Positions 26,479 to 35,384 of a stretch of DNA of 64,000 nucleotides are shown here, in pieces. How positions within the stretch are numbered: the stretch's first letter is position 1; every line of letters begins with the position of its first letter. The position numbers and the translations under genes were made by a program. This DNA is from Hyunsoonleella aestuarii. Its GTDB lineage: Bacteria; Bacteroidota; Bacteroidia; Flavobacteriales; Flavobacteriaceae. The notes beneath the pieces were generated by a model. The model searched no databases, was not told the origin of the DNA, and saw only the letters and a program-made list of their open reading frames with translations. The DNA lies in the NCBI RefSeq assembly GCF_006148925.1, contig NZ_VAWB01000003.1:310001-374000 (forward strand), given 5' to 3'.

Positions 26479-27150
26479 ATGGATTCATTACTTTCAAATT
26501 TAAAAATTGCTGTCCCAGAGAAAATCTATGTAAAAGATCCTGAGTCTTCAGATTTAGGCAAAAGAATTATAGAACACAGCATTGTCATAATAGATGAAAT
26601 AGGATTTGATAGCTTTACATTTAAAAAGTTAGGAAGTTTAATTGGTTCTAACGAAAGTTCAGTATATCGCTATTTTGAAAGCAAGCATAAACTATTACTT
26701 TATTTATCCTCATGGTATTGGGCTTGGATTGAATATCAGTTAGTGTTTGAAACGCATTCACTTAATCCTTCAAATAAACTGGAAAAGGCAATTGAAATTG
26801 TAACCAGAACAATTAAAAAAGATTCTAAATATTCACATATTAATGAAGTAGTTCTAAATAGAATTATGATTAATGAAAACTCAAAATCATTCTTAACAAA
26901 GGAAGTAGATAAAGAAAATAAGGAAGGGTATTTTATTGTTTATAAACGTATTGTTCACAGAATAAGAGATATGATTATTGATGTTAACTCAAAATATAAA
27001 TTCCCCTCTAGTTTAGCTAGTACTATATTAGAAGGAGGTTTACATCAACATTTTTTAAAGGATCATTTCTCATCAATAACAGACTGCAAACCTGGTGTAA
27101 CACCAACACATTTTTACACAAACTTGGTTCTTAATACCCTGAAATCATAA
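26479..27150 (+). CDS. TetR/AcrR family transcriptional regulator
   Basis: A 223-residue regulator. The N-terminal helix-turn-helix (about residues 25-70) contains DEIGFDSFTFKKLGSLIG and SSVYRYFESKHKLLLYL, the standard TetR layout. The frame is open for 26 more codons upstream, but those overlap the promoter, so ATG 26479 is chosen. It heads an operon with an ABC exporter, HlyD-like adaptor and TolC-like channel (3-base gap to the ABC gene). It probably represses that operon through the inverted repeat at 26438-26454. Confidence 0.88.
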   Translation: MDSLLSNLKIAVPEKIYVKDPESSDLGKRIIEHSIVIIDEIGFDSFTFKKLGSLIGSNESSVYRYFESKHKLLLYLSSWYWAWIEYQLVFETHSLNPSNKLEKAIEIVTRTIKKDSKYSHINEVVLNRIMINENSKSFLTKEVDKENKEGYFIVYKRIVHRIRDMIIDVNSKYKFPSSLASTILEGGLHQHFLKDHFSSITDCKPGVTPTHFYTNLVLNTLKS

Positions 27151-27152
27151 TT

Positions 27153-28820
27153 ATGAAAAATAAACAAATGACCCCTTGGCAACGTTTAGTAGGTTTACTT
27201 CAACTAGAGAAAAGAGATATTCTTCAGATTTTCTATTATGCGATATTTGCTGGAATTGTAGCTTTATCACTGCCACTCGGCATTCAAGCTATTATTAATT
27301 TAATACAAGGTGCTCAAATATCAACATCTTGGATTATTTTGGTAATCATTGTTACTGTAGGTGTGGCTTTTTCTGGTGCATTACAATTGATGCAGTTACG
27401 AATAATTGAAACCATTCAGCAAAGAATCTTCACTCGATCTTCTTTCGAATTGGCTTATCGTTTCCCAAAAATAAAAATGGTGGAACTAAGAAACTATTAT
27501 CCACCAGAATTGGCTAATCGTTTCTTTGATACTTTAACCATTCAAAAAAGTTTATCCAAAATATTAATCGATGTTCCAACAGCAGTCCTGCAAATTTTAT
27601 TTGCTTTAATTCTGCTATCATTTTATCATCCTTTCTTTATCATTTTTGGATTGTTATTGCTTATTCTCGTGTTTGTGGTATTTAAATTCACAGCTATAAG
27701 AGGTTTGGAAACAAGTTTAAAAGAGTCTAAAAATAAGTATAAAGTTGCCCATTGGATACAAGAAATTGCACGATCAGTTATTAGTTTTAAGTTGTCTGGC
27801 AGCACCAATTTAGGTGTTAATAAGAATGACGAACTGGTTAGTGACTACTTAAAAGCAAGAGAAAGTCATTTTCAGGTTTTAATGTTACAATTTATTCAAA
27901 TGATAAGCTTCAAGGTTATTGTAACAGCCAGTTTACTGCTAATTGGTGGAGCCTTGGTACTTAATCAGGAAATGAATATTGGTCAGTTTGTAGCTGCGGA
28001 AATCATCATAATTTTAGTTATAGCCTCTGTTGAAAAATTAATTCTTGGACTAGAATCGTTTTATGACACATTAACCTCTTTGGAAAAAATAGGTCAGATT
28101 GTTGACAAAGATCTCGAAAGTCAAGAAGGTGAAGCATTACAATTTAGCAAAGGCATCAACATTGAATTGGAAGATGTTGGTTACGAAGTAGAGAATAGAG
28201 ATAAGCATATTTTAAAAGGTATATCTCTAAAAATCAATTCAAAAAGTCGTATTCTCATAAAAGGAGAAAGCGGGTCTGGTAAATCTACACTGCTCCGATT
28301 AATCTCCGGAGTTATTCAGGCAACATCTGGTCATGTGTACGTAAATGATATGTCCATAAGCAGTCTTCATTTAAACTTTTACAGATCACAATTAGGATTA
28401 TCCTTATCTGATGAAACCCCTTTTGAAGGTTCTATAAGAGAAAATTTAACTTTTAGTAATACGTCTATTACAGATGATAAAATACATGAAATATTGGAGA
28501 TTGTTGGATTAAAGTCATTCATTAAGGAGCAACCTGAAGGCTTAAGCACAATCTTGTACCCAGATGGTAGGCAAATGTCATATACCTTATCTAAAAAGAT
28601 TGTTTTAGCAAGAGCTATATTAAAAGCACCAAAAGTCCTAATTCTTGAAGACGCATTAGACAGGTTCAATGAGGAAGAAACTATGTCCATTGTGGACTAC
28701 CTTTCTCACAATGACAGACCTTGGGGGCTTATTGTAGTAAGTAGCAGTGATATTTGGTTAAATAAATGTAGTGAAATTATAACCTTGGAAAGAGGAAGAA
28801 TTCAATCTAAAAAGAATTAA
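27153..28820 (+). CDS. ABC exporter (membrane domain fused to a degenerate ATP-binding domain)
   Basis: A 555-residue half-transporter with a type I exporter membrane domain (residues ~25-310, six helices) and an ATPase domain (~330-555). Walker A is intact (GESGSGKST). The other ATPase motifs are altered: the LSGGQ signature region reads SYTLSKKIVLARA, Walker B ends LILEDALD with Glu and Asp swapped relative to the usual DE, and the switch His is replaced (VVSSSD). ATP hydrolysis may therefore be weak or absent. Gene order TetR-ABC-HlyD-TolC suggests a tripartite envelope-spanning exporter. The substrate is unknown and no peptide substrate gene is adjacent. Confidence 0.88.
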   Translation: MKNKQMTPWQRLVGLLQLEKRDILQIFYYAIFAGIVALSLPLGIQAIINLIQGAQISTSWIILVIIVTVGVAFSGALQLMQLRIIETIQQRIFTRSSFELAYRFPKIKMVELRNYYPPELANRFFDTLTIQKSLSKILIDVPTAVLQILFALILLSFYHPFFIIFGLLLLILVFVVFKFTAIRGLETSLKESKNKYKVAHWIQEIARSVISFKLSGSTNLGVNKNDELVSDYLKARESHFQVLMLQFIQMISFKVIVTASLLLIGGALVLNQEMNIGQFVAAEIIIILVIASVEKLILGLESFYDTLTSLEKIGQIVDKDLESQEGEALQFSKGINIELEDVGYEVENRDKHILKGISLKINSKSRILIKGESGSGKSTLLRLISGVIQATSGHVYVNDMSISSLHLNFYRSQLGLSLSDETPFEGSIRENLTFSNTSITDDKIHEILEIVGLKSFIKEQPEGLSTILYPDGRQMSYTLSKKIVLARAILKAPKVLILEDALDRFNEEETMSIVDYLSHNDRPWGLIVVSSSDIWLNKCSEIITLERGRIQSKKN

Positions 28821-28823
28821 GCT

Positions 28824-30182
28824 ATGCTAAATATATCTCATAACCAATTGAATAAAAAAATAGATTTATCAAGGTATAAATCTGGTAAAGACATTATGAC
28901 GAAGGAATACTACAAATACTTTAATAGGTTTTTACTAGCAGCCGCAGTCATGCTTTTTATTGTGTTGTTTTTACCTTGGACACAAAATATTACTGGAGAT
29001 GGTATCGTAACAACGTTAAAACCAAACCAACGTCCGCAGCACATACAATCACAGATACCTGGTCGTATTGAGCAATGGTATGTTCAAGAAGGTGATTTTG
29101 TAGAAGCTGGAGATACTATCTTACGAATATCGGAAGTTAAAAGTGACTACTTTGATGACAAATTAGTCGAGCGCACCAACGAGCAAATTCAAGCAAAGTC
29201 CTCGTCTGTTAATGCCTATGCCGGTAAAGTCGACGCATTAAACAGGCAAATTTCGGCATTAAAGAACGAACAAAAATTAAAACTGGAGCAAACCAAGAAT
29301 AAATTGATGCAGTCTCAATTAAAAGTAAAGAGCGACAGTATTGATTTGGAGGCTTCAAAAACCAATTTAAAAATTGCTGAAACACAATTTAATCGTATTA
29401 AAACATTACAGGAAGAAGGCTTAAAAGCAGTTAAAGATGTTGAAGAAAAACGATTAAAACTTCAGGAAACTCAGGCTAAATTTATTTCTCAAGAAAATAA
29501 ATATTTGGCCAGTCAGAACGAGGTGATAAATGCTAGATTAGAATTATCTAGAACCAATGCATCCTATTCAGATAAGATATCTAAAGCGCAAAGTGACATG
29601 TTCACTGCTCAATCAAGTGGGTTCGATACCAAAGCTCAGGTAACTAAACTTGAAAATGCTTATACGAATTACAAGAAAAGAAATAGTTTATTATATGTAA
29701 CTGCTCCACAAAGTGGTTATATTAATAGAGCACTTACCGGCGGTATCGGTGTAACTTTTAAAGAGGGCGAAGAACTAGTAGGCATCATGCCATCTAAATA
29801 CGACTTAGCTGTAGAAACTTTTGTGAGACCTATAGATTTGCCTTTACTACATATTGATGAAAAAGTACGTGTACAATTCGATGGGTGGCCAGCAATAGTT
29901 TTTAGTGGGTGGCCAAATGTATCATACGGAACTTATGGAGCAAAAGTAGTTGCTATTGAAAGGTTTATTAGTGATAATGGTAAATACAGAGTGTTATTAG
30001 CACCAGACGAGACAGACCATGTGTGGCCAGAAGCCATACGTGTAGGTTCGGGGGCAAAAACTATTGCACTATTGGAGGATGTACCTATTTGGTTCGAGCT
30101 ATGGCGACAAATAAACAGCTTCCCTCCTAACTATTATCAACCCTTAGATAGTAAAACGGCATTAAAAAAAGATAAACAATGA
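28824..30182 (+). CDS. HlyD-family periplasmic adaptor (membrane fusion protein)
   Basis: A 452-residue protein with one N-terminal transmembrane helix (about residues 33-52), a biotinyl-lipoyl half-motif (PGRIEQWYVQEGDFVEAGD), a long coiled coil (about 110-270) and a second lipoyl/beta-barrel part (LYVTAPQSGYINRAL). This is the classical HlyD order and bridges the inner-membrane ABC protein to the outer-membrane channel. Its stop overlaps the start of the TolC-like gene by 4 bases (ATGA). Confidence 0.92.
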   Translation: MLNISHNQLNKKIDLSRYKSGKDIMTKEYYKYFNRFLLAAAVMLFIVLFLPWTQNITGDGIVTTLKPNQRPQHIQSQIPGRIEQWYVQEGDFVEAGDTILRISEVKSDYFDDKLVERTNEQIQAKSSSVNAYAGKVDALNRQISALKNEQKLKLEQTKNKLMQSQLKVKSDSIDLEASKTNLKIAETQFNRIKTLQEEGLKAVKDVEEKRLKLQETQAKFISQENKYLASQNEVINARLELSRTNASYSDKISKAQSDMFTAQSSGFDTKAQVTKLENAYTNYKKRNSLLYVTAPQSGYINRALTGGIGVTFKEGEELVGIMPSKYDLAVETFVRPIDLPLLHIDEKVRVQFDGWPAIVFSGWPNVSYGTYGAKVVAIERFISDNGKYRVLLAPDETDHVWPEAIRVGSGAKTIALLEDVPIWFELWRQINSFPPNYYQPLDSKTALKKDKQ

Positions 30183-31582
30183 GAATTACTTTCTTATATA
30201 TATTGCTATTCTTAAGCGGATTACTGTCAGCTCAAGATTCAACTTCAGTTATGTCACTTTCTGAATATTTGGGCTATGTTAAATCTTTCCACCCCATTGT
30301 AAAGCAAGCTAACCTTGTTATAAACGAAAGCGAAGCTAAGCTATTGAAAGCGCGCGGCGCCTTCGACCCTAAATTGGAAGTAGATTACGATAGGAAAAAA
30401 TTCAAGAATTCAGATTATTTCGACAAGCTCAATGCAACATTTAAAATACCAACTTGGTATGGTGTTGAATTAAAGGGGAATTTTGAAGAAAATACTGGTG
30501 ATTTTTTAAATCCAGAGGCTAATATACCAATAGAAGGTTTATATAGTGCTGGCGTATCTGTATCTCTAGCGCGTGGTTTTCTGGCCAATGAACGCATGGC
30601 CATGCTTAAACAAGCAAAACTATATGTAAAACAGGCAAAAGCAGATAGGCAATTATATGTAAACAACATTCTATATGATGCTACAGTTACTTATTTCAAT
30701 TGGCTAAGAACCTATAATGAAAAACGTGTTTATGAAGATTTTTTAACAAATGCACAAATGCGTTTTGATGGTATAAAAAAGAGCTATGAAGTTGGAGATA
30801 AACCGGCTATAGATACTTTAGAAGCCAGAATAGCTCTGAATAACCGTAAACTAAACCTTGAAAAATCCCGAATTAAATATGTTAAATCATCGTTAGAACT
30901 TTCTAATTTTTTATGGCTAAATGATAATACACCTATCGAGATTAAGGATGTAGTTATTCCAGATGTCGATACTTTAGAGAACATAGATTTAACCTTGAAT
31001 ACTTCAGGATTAGATATTGCAAGTTTTGATCTACAAAATCATCCAAAACTGCAATCTTTAGATTATAAATTTGAAAGTTTAACGGTTGAAAAACGCTTAA
31101 AATTGAATAACCTTTTACCTCGTGTCGACTTACAATACAATTTCTTATCACAAACTCCTGAAATTGCAAGATCGTTTAGTACATCAGCTTATAAAAGTGG
31201 TTTAAATATAAGTTTTCCTTTGTTCTTAAGGAAAGAACGTGGCGATTTGAAGTTAGCAAAATTAAAACTTCAGGATACTCGATTTGAAATTCAATCGACA
31301 AGAGTTACTTTAAAGAATAAAATAGACGCCATAACTCAAGAATTAGATTCTTATGTCTTACAGAATGATTATACCAAAACCATTGTAGAAGATTACACGA
31401 CAATGTTAAGTGCTGAAGAACGAAAATTCTTCTTAGGAGAAAGCTCTTTGTTTTTAGTTAACTCGCGAGAATCTAAATTAATTGATGCCAAGTTAAAAGC
31501 TATAGATATTGAGAATAGCTTTTTTAAAACAAAGGCACGTTTGTTTAATGTACTAGCAATTCCAGATTTTAATATAAACTAA
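30179..31582 (+). CDS. TolC-family outer-membrane efflux protein
   Basis: A 467-residue protein with a signal peptide (residues 1-18, ending LLSAQ) and alternating long coiled-coil helices and beta segments typical of TolC (outer-membrane efflux protein) repeats. Examples are KARGAFDPKLEVDYDRKKF early and LDSYVLQNDYTKTIVEDYT late. It completes the tripartite exporter. Translation is coupled to the HlyD gene. Confidence 0.9.
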   Translation: MRITFLYILLFLSGLLSAQDSTSVMSLSEYLGYVKSFHPIVKQANLVINESEAKLLKARGAFDPKLEVDYDRKKFKNSDYFDKLNATFKIPTWYGVELKGNFEENTGDFLNPEANIPIEGLYSAGVSVSLARGFLANERMAMLKQAKLYVKQAKADRQLYVNNILYDATVTYFNWLRTYNEKRVYEDFLTNAQMRFDGIKKSYEVGDKPAIDTLEARIALNNRKLNLEKSRIKYVKSSLELSNFLWLNDNTPIEIKDVVIPDVDTLENIDLTLNTSGLDIASFDLQNHPKLQSLDYKFESLTVEKRLKLNNLLPRVDLQYNFLSQTPEIARSFSTSAYKSGLNISFPLFLRKERGDLKLAKLKLQDTRFEIQSTRVTLKNKIDAITQELDSYVLQNDYTKTIVEDYTTMLSAEERKFFLGESSLFLVNSRESKLIDAKLKAIDIENSFFKTKARLFNVLAIPDFNIN

Positions 31583-31607
31583 CAAGAGGCCCTTAATGAG
31601 CCTCTTG
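31583..31607. terminator. Hairpin after the exporter operon
   Basis: An 8-bp perfect stem CAAGAGGC (31583-31590) / GCCTCTTG (31600-31607) with a 9-base loop lies between converging genes. It lacks a T-tract on either strand, so it is a tentative terminator only. Confidence 0.45.
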
Positions 31608-31647
31608 CATTGAATATTGGGTGCTATAACCAATTCACAAATGTTAG

Positions 31648-32481
31648 CTAAATCTTAAAGGTCATTACTGGTAATGTCGCGTGATTTGCAATATCCTCAC
31701 TAATACTTCCTTCGAAGAAATGAGCTAACCCCTTTCGTCCATGTGTAGGAATAGCAATTAAATCTGCACCAACTTTATTAGAAAAGTTTAAAATTCCCTC
31801 TTCAACAGTATAATCACTAATATAGTGAATACTTTCTACTTTATCTAAATTACCTTCTGCTTTGTTTAAAAAATTCACAACACCTTGTTCTATTTCTAAT
31901 GAACTTTTGAATCGGTCGTTTGGTAAATTAACATGTACTAAATACATTTTTGCATTCATGTTCTCAATCATTTTTTTTGCTTTTAAATAGGGCTCAATAG
32001 AATCGATCGAAAAATCACATGCATAGACAACCACTTCAAAATCTATTTCTGGCAAATCCTTTTTAACAACTAAAACTGGGATTTCTGAATGCCTTACAAC
32101 ACGCTCTGTATTAGAGCCAACGAAAAACTCCTTCATTCCGCTTGAACCATGAGATCCCATTACGATAATATCGGCATTATTCTTTTTTGCAACATCGTTA
32201 ACCTCACTAAAAACCTTAAAATGCTTAACAATAGGAATAACTGTTATGCCCTTTAAATAGTCCTTTTTCAAAAAATCTGTAAACCTTTGTTCCGCAAGCT
32301 TAAAGAAAAATATTGCCTTTTGATTTTGAAGATCTTCTGATGAAGTAAGCATGACATCAGACATTTCAAGCATATGTAATGCTAATAGGTCTGCGTTGTT
32401 CTTTTTAGCCAATTTAGCAGCTGCTTTTAAGGCATATTCTGAATGTTCAGAAAAGTCTATGGGTACAATTATTTTTTTCAT
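31648..32481 (-). CDS. Universal stress protein, two tandem Usp domains
   Basis: A 277-residue protein with two Usp folds (about 1-145 and 148-277). Each ends in the nucleotide-binding pattern G-x2-G-x9-G-S/T (MGSHGSSGMKEFFVGSNTE, and THGRKGLAHFFEGSISE). It is probably ATP-binding. The start is taken as ATG 32481 rather than the TTG at 32487. It follows hemN by 17 bases on the same strand and so probably shares hemN's anaerobically activated promoter, as universal stress proteins often do in low-oxygen regulons. Confidence 0.9.
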   Translation of the reverse strand: MKKIIVPIDFSEHSEYALKAAAKLAKKNNADLLALHMLEMSDVMLTSSEDLQNQKAIFFFKLAEQRFTDFLKKDYLKGITVIPIVKHFKVFSEVNDVAKKNNADIIVMGSHGSSGMKEFFVGSNTERVVRHSEIPVLVVKKDLPEIDFEVVVYACDFSIDSIEPYLKAKKMIENMNAKMYLVHVNLPNDRFKSSLEIEQGVVNFLNKAEGNLDKVESIHYISDYTVEEGILNFSNKVGADLIAIPTHGRKGLAHFFEGSISEDIANHATLPVMTFKI

Positions 32482-32498
32482 GATCAAATATTTTAAGG

Positions 32499-33863
32499 TT
32501 AAACAGTCATAGAGAACAACTTAGTGTCTGGTTGTTTTCTTTGCAATAATAAATCGAATGCCATACAAACATTTCTAACAAATGAACGGCCTTTTTTTGT
32601 CACCTCAACATAAGTACTTCCTATGTTGATTAATTCATCAGCTTCCATTTCTTTCAGCTTAATGAGTAGCTCTGGTAATTCCTCGAAATACATATTGTCT
32701 TGCTGCCAAGATGTTTTAAATTGGCACATTATATTCAATATATGCTTTCTAATAATTAAATCTTTTTCATTTAAAATATGACCACGAAAAACGGGTAAAA
32801 TATTCTCTTTCAATAAATGATGATAGTCTTCAATTGCTTTAACGTTTTGCGAAAAACCATACCAACTATCGCTAATCGATGATACGCCTAAACCAATCAT
32901 AGCTTGTGTTTTTGATGCTGTATATCCCATAAAGTTTCTATGCAACTTCCCCTCTGTCATAGATTGGTATAAACTATCGGTTGGCAATGCAAAGTGATCC
33001 ATACCTATTTCATGATAACCAATTTCGGTTAGCAATTGCTTCCCTAACTCGTATTGTGTTCGCTTTATAGTTGCATCAGGCAAATCAGAATCTTTAAATC
33101 CACGCTGACCATTACCTTTAATCCACGGAACGTGTGCGTAACTATAAAAGGCTAACCTATCTGGTAGTAAGGCCTTTGTTTTTATAATGGTTTCTTTTAC
33201 ATGTTTAATACTTTGAAATGGTAATCCAAAAATAATATCATGACCAACTGAAGTGTATCCTATTTCTCTTGCCATGTCTGTAGCTCTTTTTACATTCTCA
33301 AAAGGCTGTACTCTTCTAATGGCTTTTTGTACTGTTTCATTATAATCTTGAACGCCATAGCTAACGCGTCTAAAACCAACATCGTACAATGCCTGTAAAT
33401 GTTCTTTAGTGGTATTATTCGGATGTCCTTCAAAACTAAACTCATAGTTTTCCGCAAGGTTAGAACATCTCAAAATCCCGTTAATTAATCGCTTTAGATT
33501 TTCTGGGCTGAAAAATGTTGGAGTTCCTCCTCCTAAATGGATTTCTTTGATTAGAGGCTTAGAATCTAAAATTTCTAAATATAAGCCCCACTCTTTTAAA
33601 ACCGCATCAATATAGGGCGATTCAACACTGTGCTGTTTCGTTATACGTTTGTTACATCCACAAAACGTGCACATACTTTCGCAAAATGGCAAATGAATAT
33701 ATAAACTTATACCTTCATCTAAATTGCTTTCAATAAAAGATTGTTTTAAAGACGTTCTCCATTTTTTTAGCGAAAACGTATTGCTGTCCCAATAAGGAAC
33801 GGTTGGATAGCTGGTATAGCGAGGACCCGCTACATTGTATTTATTTACTAATGAACTTAACAT
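32499..33863 (-). CDS. hemN: Oxygen-independent coproporphyrinogen III oxidase
   Basis: A radical-SAM enzyme that makes protoporphyrinogen IX for heme synthesis when oxygen is scarce. The radical-SAM cluster motif CESMCTFCGC (CxxxCxxC, about residue 61), the preceding SLYIHLPF and the GGGTPTF motif near 113 identify HemN. The frame is open to a TTG at 33872. ATG 33863 is preferred because the predicted transcript starts near 33878. The N-terminal NKYNVAGPRYTSYPTVPYW is typical. This is a logical partner of cbb3 oxidase, whose heme demand rises under micro-oxic conditions. Confidence 0.95.
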   Translation of the reverse strand: MLSSLVNKYNVAGPRYTSYPTVPYWDSNTFSLKKWRTSLKQSFIESNLDEGISLYIHLPFCESMCTFCGCNKRITKQHSVESPYIDAVLKEWGLYLEILDSKPLIKEIHLGGGTPTFFSPENLKRLINGILRCSNLAENYEFSFEGHPNNTTKEHLQALYDVGFRRVSYGVQDYNETVQKAIRRVQPFENVKRATDMAREIGYTSVGHDIIFGLPFQSIKHVKETIIKTKALLPDRLAFYSYAHVPWIKGNGQRGFKDSDLPDATIKRTQYELGKQLLTEIGYHEIGMDHFALPTDSLYQSMTEGKLHRNFMGYTASKTQAMIGLGVSSISDSWYGFSQNVKAIEDYHHLLKENILPVFRGHILNEKDLIIRKHILNIMCQFKTSWQQDNMYFEELPELLIKLKEMEADELINIGSTYVEVTKKGRSFVRNVCMAFDLLLQRKQPDTKLFSMTV

Positions 33864-33881
33864 ACCTAACAATTAATACAC

Positions 33882-33925
33882 CAAAACTACAATATGGTTT
33901 TACCAAAAAATATGACATATGTCAT
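33882..33925 (-). promoter_or_regulatory. hemN promoter with Fnr-like operator ATGACATATGTCAT; also overlaps the sodC promoter region
   Basis: The perfect palindrome ATGAC-ATAT-GTCAT (33912-33925) precedes, on the minus strand, TAGTTTTG (33882-33889), a full -7 match. Centre-to-G distance is 36.5 bases, the same as at pflB, ccoI and ccoS. On the plus strand AATATTTG (33930-33937) is a possible sodC -7 element, which would place the same palindrome over the sodC core promoter. Confidence 0.78.
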
Positions 33926-33988
33926 ATTGAATATTTGCAATTCTTTGAATTATCCACTAACTTTCCATGAATTAAAAATCCACTAGAA

Positions 33989-34564
33989 ATGAAAAAAATT
34001 AGCTTCTTATTAATTGTCTTCGCATTAAGTTTAAGTTCATGTAAAAATGAAAAAAAAGCAGAAAAACCTATTGAAAGTGAACCTGTGGTAGAGGAAGTAA
34101 AAGTTGAGACCCCAAAAAGCATTACAGCAACTTTAAGTGCAAAAAGTGACAGTAATGTTTCCGGTGAAGTTATGTTTAAAGAAGTTAATGGTACAGTTGA
34201 AATGAGTGCTGTTATGAGTGGTTTAACTCCTGGTGTTCATGCGATTCATTTGCATCAAACAGCTGACTGTTCTTCAAATGATGGGAAATCCACTGGAGGC
34301 CATTGGAATCCAACTAACCAACCACATGGGAAATGGGGTGCAGAAGAAGGTTATCATAAAGGGGATATCGGTAATTTTACAGCAGATGAAAATGGTAACG
34401 GTATGGTTAAATTTTCTACGAACGAATGGTGTATTGGTTGCGACGATGACACCAAAAATATCGTTGGTAAAGCTGTTATTGTGCATGCTGGTGAAGACGA
34501 TTTAACGTCTCAACCATCGGGAGCTGCCGGAGCTCGAGTAAGTTGTGCAGGAGTTATAGAATAA
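33989..34564 (+). CDS. sodC: Cu/Zn superoxide dismutase, lipoprotein
   Basis: A 191-residue protein with a lipoprotein signal (LSLSSC, Cys at residue 17), so probably anchored in the envelope. The SodC metal-binding region is clear: GVHAIHLHQTADC, STGGHWNP, HGKWGAEEGYHKGDIGNF and the C-terminal GAAGARVSCAGVI. It removes superoxide outside the cytoplasm. It is divergent from hemN and shares a 125-base control region with the Fnr-like palindrome. If the palindrome represses sodC without oxygen, hemN and sodC would be oppositely regulated. Confidence 0.94.
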   Translation: MKKISFLLIVFALSLSSCKNEKKAEKPIESEPVVEEVKVETPKSITATLSAKSDSNVSGEVMFKEVNGTVEMSAVMSGLTPGVHAIHLHQTADCSSNDGKSTGGHWNPTNQPHGKWGAEEGYHKGDIGNFTADENGNGMVKFSTNEWCIGCDDDTKNIVGKAVIVHAGEDDLTSQPSGAAGARVSCAGVIE

Positions 34565-34667
34565 AAAAACTTATTTATTAAAACCATTAATACGTATTTG
34601 ATTTGTTCTTAATATGATTGATTGAGCGTTTAATTGGTTTATAATGACTTATATAAATAATCATATT

Positions 34668-35315
34668 ATGAAAAAACAACCAAAAACTTCAAGACGGAGT
34701 TTTTTAAAAGGCGCTTCCTTAATAACAGCTGGATTTGTTGCCTCTCCTTTATTAAGTTCGGCACAAACAAACCTTCCTAAAAAAGAAGATAACAGTATTT
34801 ATTTAATTGGACCTCAAGAAGGTTACTCACCTCATATTGGAGCTCTGCTGTCTACAATGACCATGATGCGTAAATGGGTCATTAATACAGTAAACGATTT
34901 AACTGTTGAACAATTAGATTTTCAAATAGACGAAAAATCTAATGCTGTTGGAGCTATGCTACTGCACCTTGCAGCTACAGAACGCTATTACCAATTAAAC
35001 ACATTTGATAACCTAGATTGGGGAACTTGGGATAACGCCATAAAAGAAAAATGGGATGTTGCGAGCGGTTTAGGAGAAAAGGGGCGTGAAGAAATTAAAG
35101 GTCATGACGTTAGTTACTACTTAGCGAAACTTGAAGAAGTGCGTAAGGTTACTGAAAAAGAGTTCGCTAAACGAGATGATGACTGGCTAATGAAAGCTGA
35201 ACCCTTCTTTGAGGGAAAACAAACCAATAATTATTGTAAGTGGTTTCATGTTTGCGAACATGAATCTAATCATCGAGGACAGATGAAATTTATTCTCAAA
35301 AGACTGCCTTCATAA
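34668..35315 (+). CDS. DinB-family protein with Tat signal peptide
   Basis: A 215-residue protein starting with a twin-arginine signal (SRRSFLKGASLITAG). It is followed by a DinB-like four-helix domain with putative metal-binding histidines in MLLHLAATERYY (about residue 100) and HVCEHESNHRGQ (about 195-205). DinB-superfamily members bind divalent metal and often act as thiol-dependent transferases, with function unknown here. Export in folded form fits a metal cofactor. ATG 34668 is preferred to the ATG at 34644, as it puts the RR motif near the N-terminus. Confidence 0.85.
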   Translation: MKKQPKTSRRSFLKGASLITAGFVASPLLSSAQTNLPKKEDNSIYLIGPQEGYSPHIGALLSTMTMMRKWVINTVNDLTVEQLDFQIDEKSNAVGAMLLHLAATERYYQLNTFDNLDWGTWDNAIKEKWDVASGLGEKGREEIKGHDVSYYLAKLEEVRKVTEKEFAKRDDDWLMKAEPFFEGKQTNNYCKWFHVCEHESNHRGQMKFILKRLPS

Positions 35316-35333
35316 AATAAAATAACCACCATT

Positions 35334-35368
35334 AAAAAAGCCTATCAGAAAGTTGATAGGCTTTTTTT
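35334..35368. terminator. Bidirectional terminator between DinB gene and secDF
   Basis: AAAAAAGCCTATCA / TGATAGGCTTTTTT (35334-35347 and 35354-35367) form a strong stem with a 6-base loop. T-tracts are present in both directions, between two converging genes. Confidence 0.92.
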
Positions 35369-35384
35369 AAAGAAAAAGTTTAAG

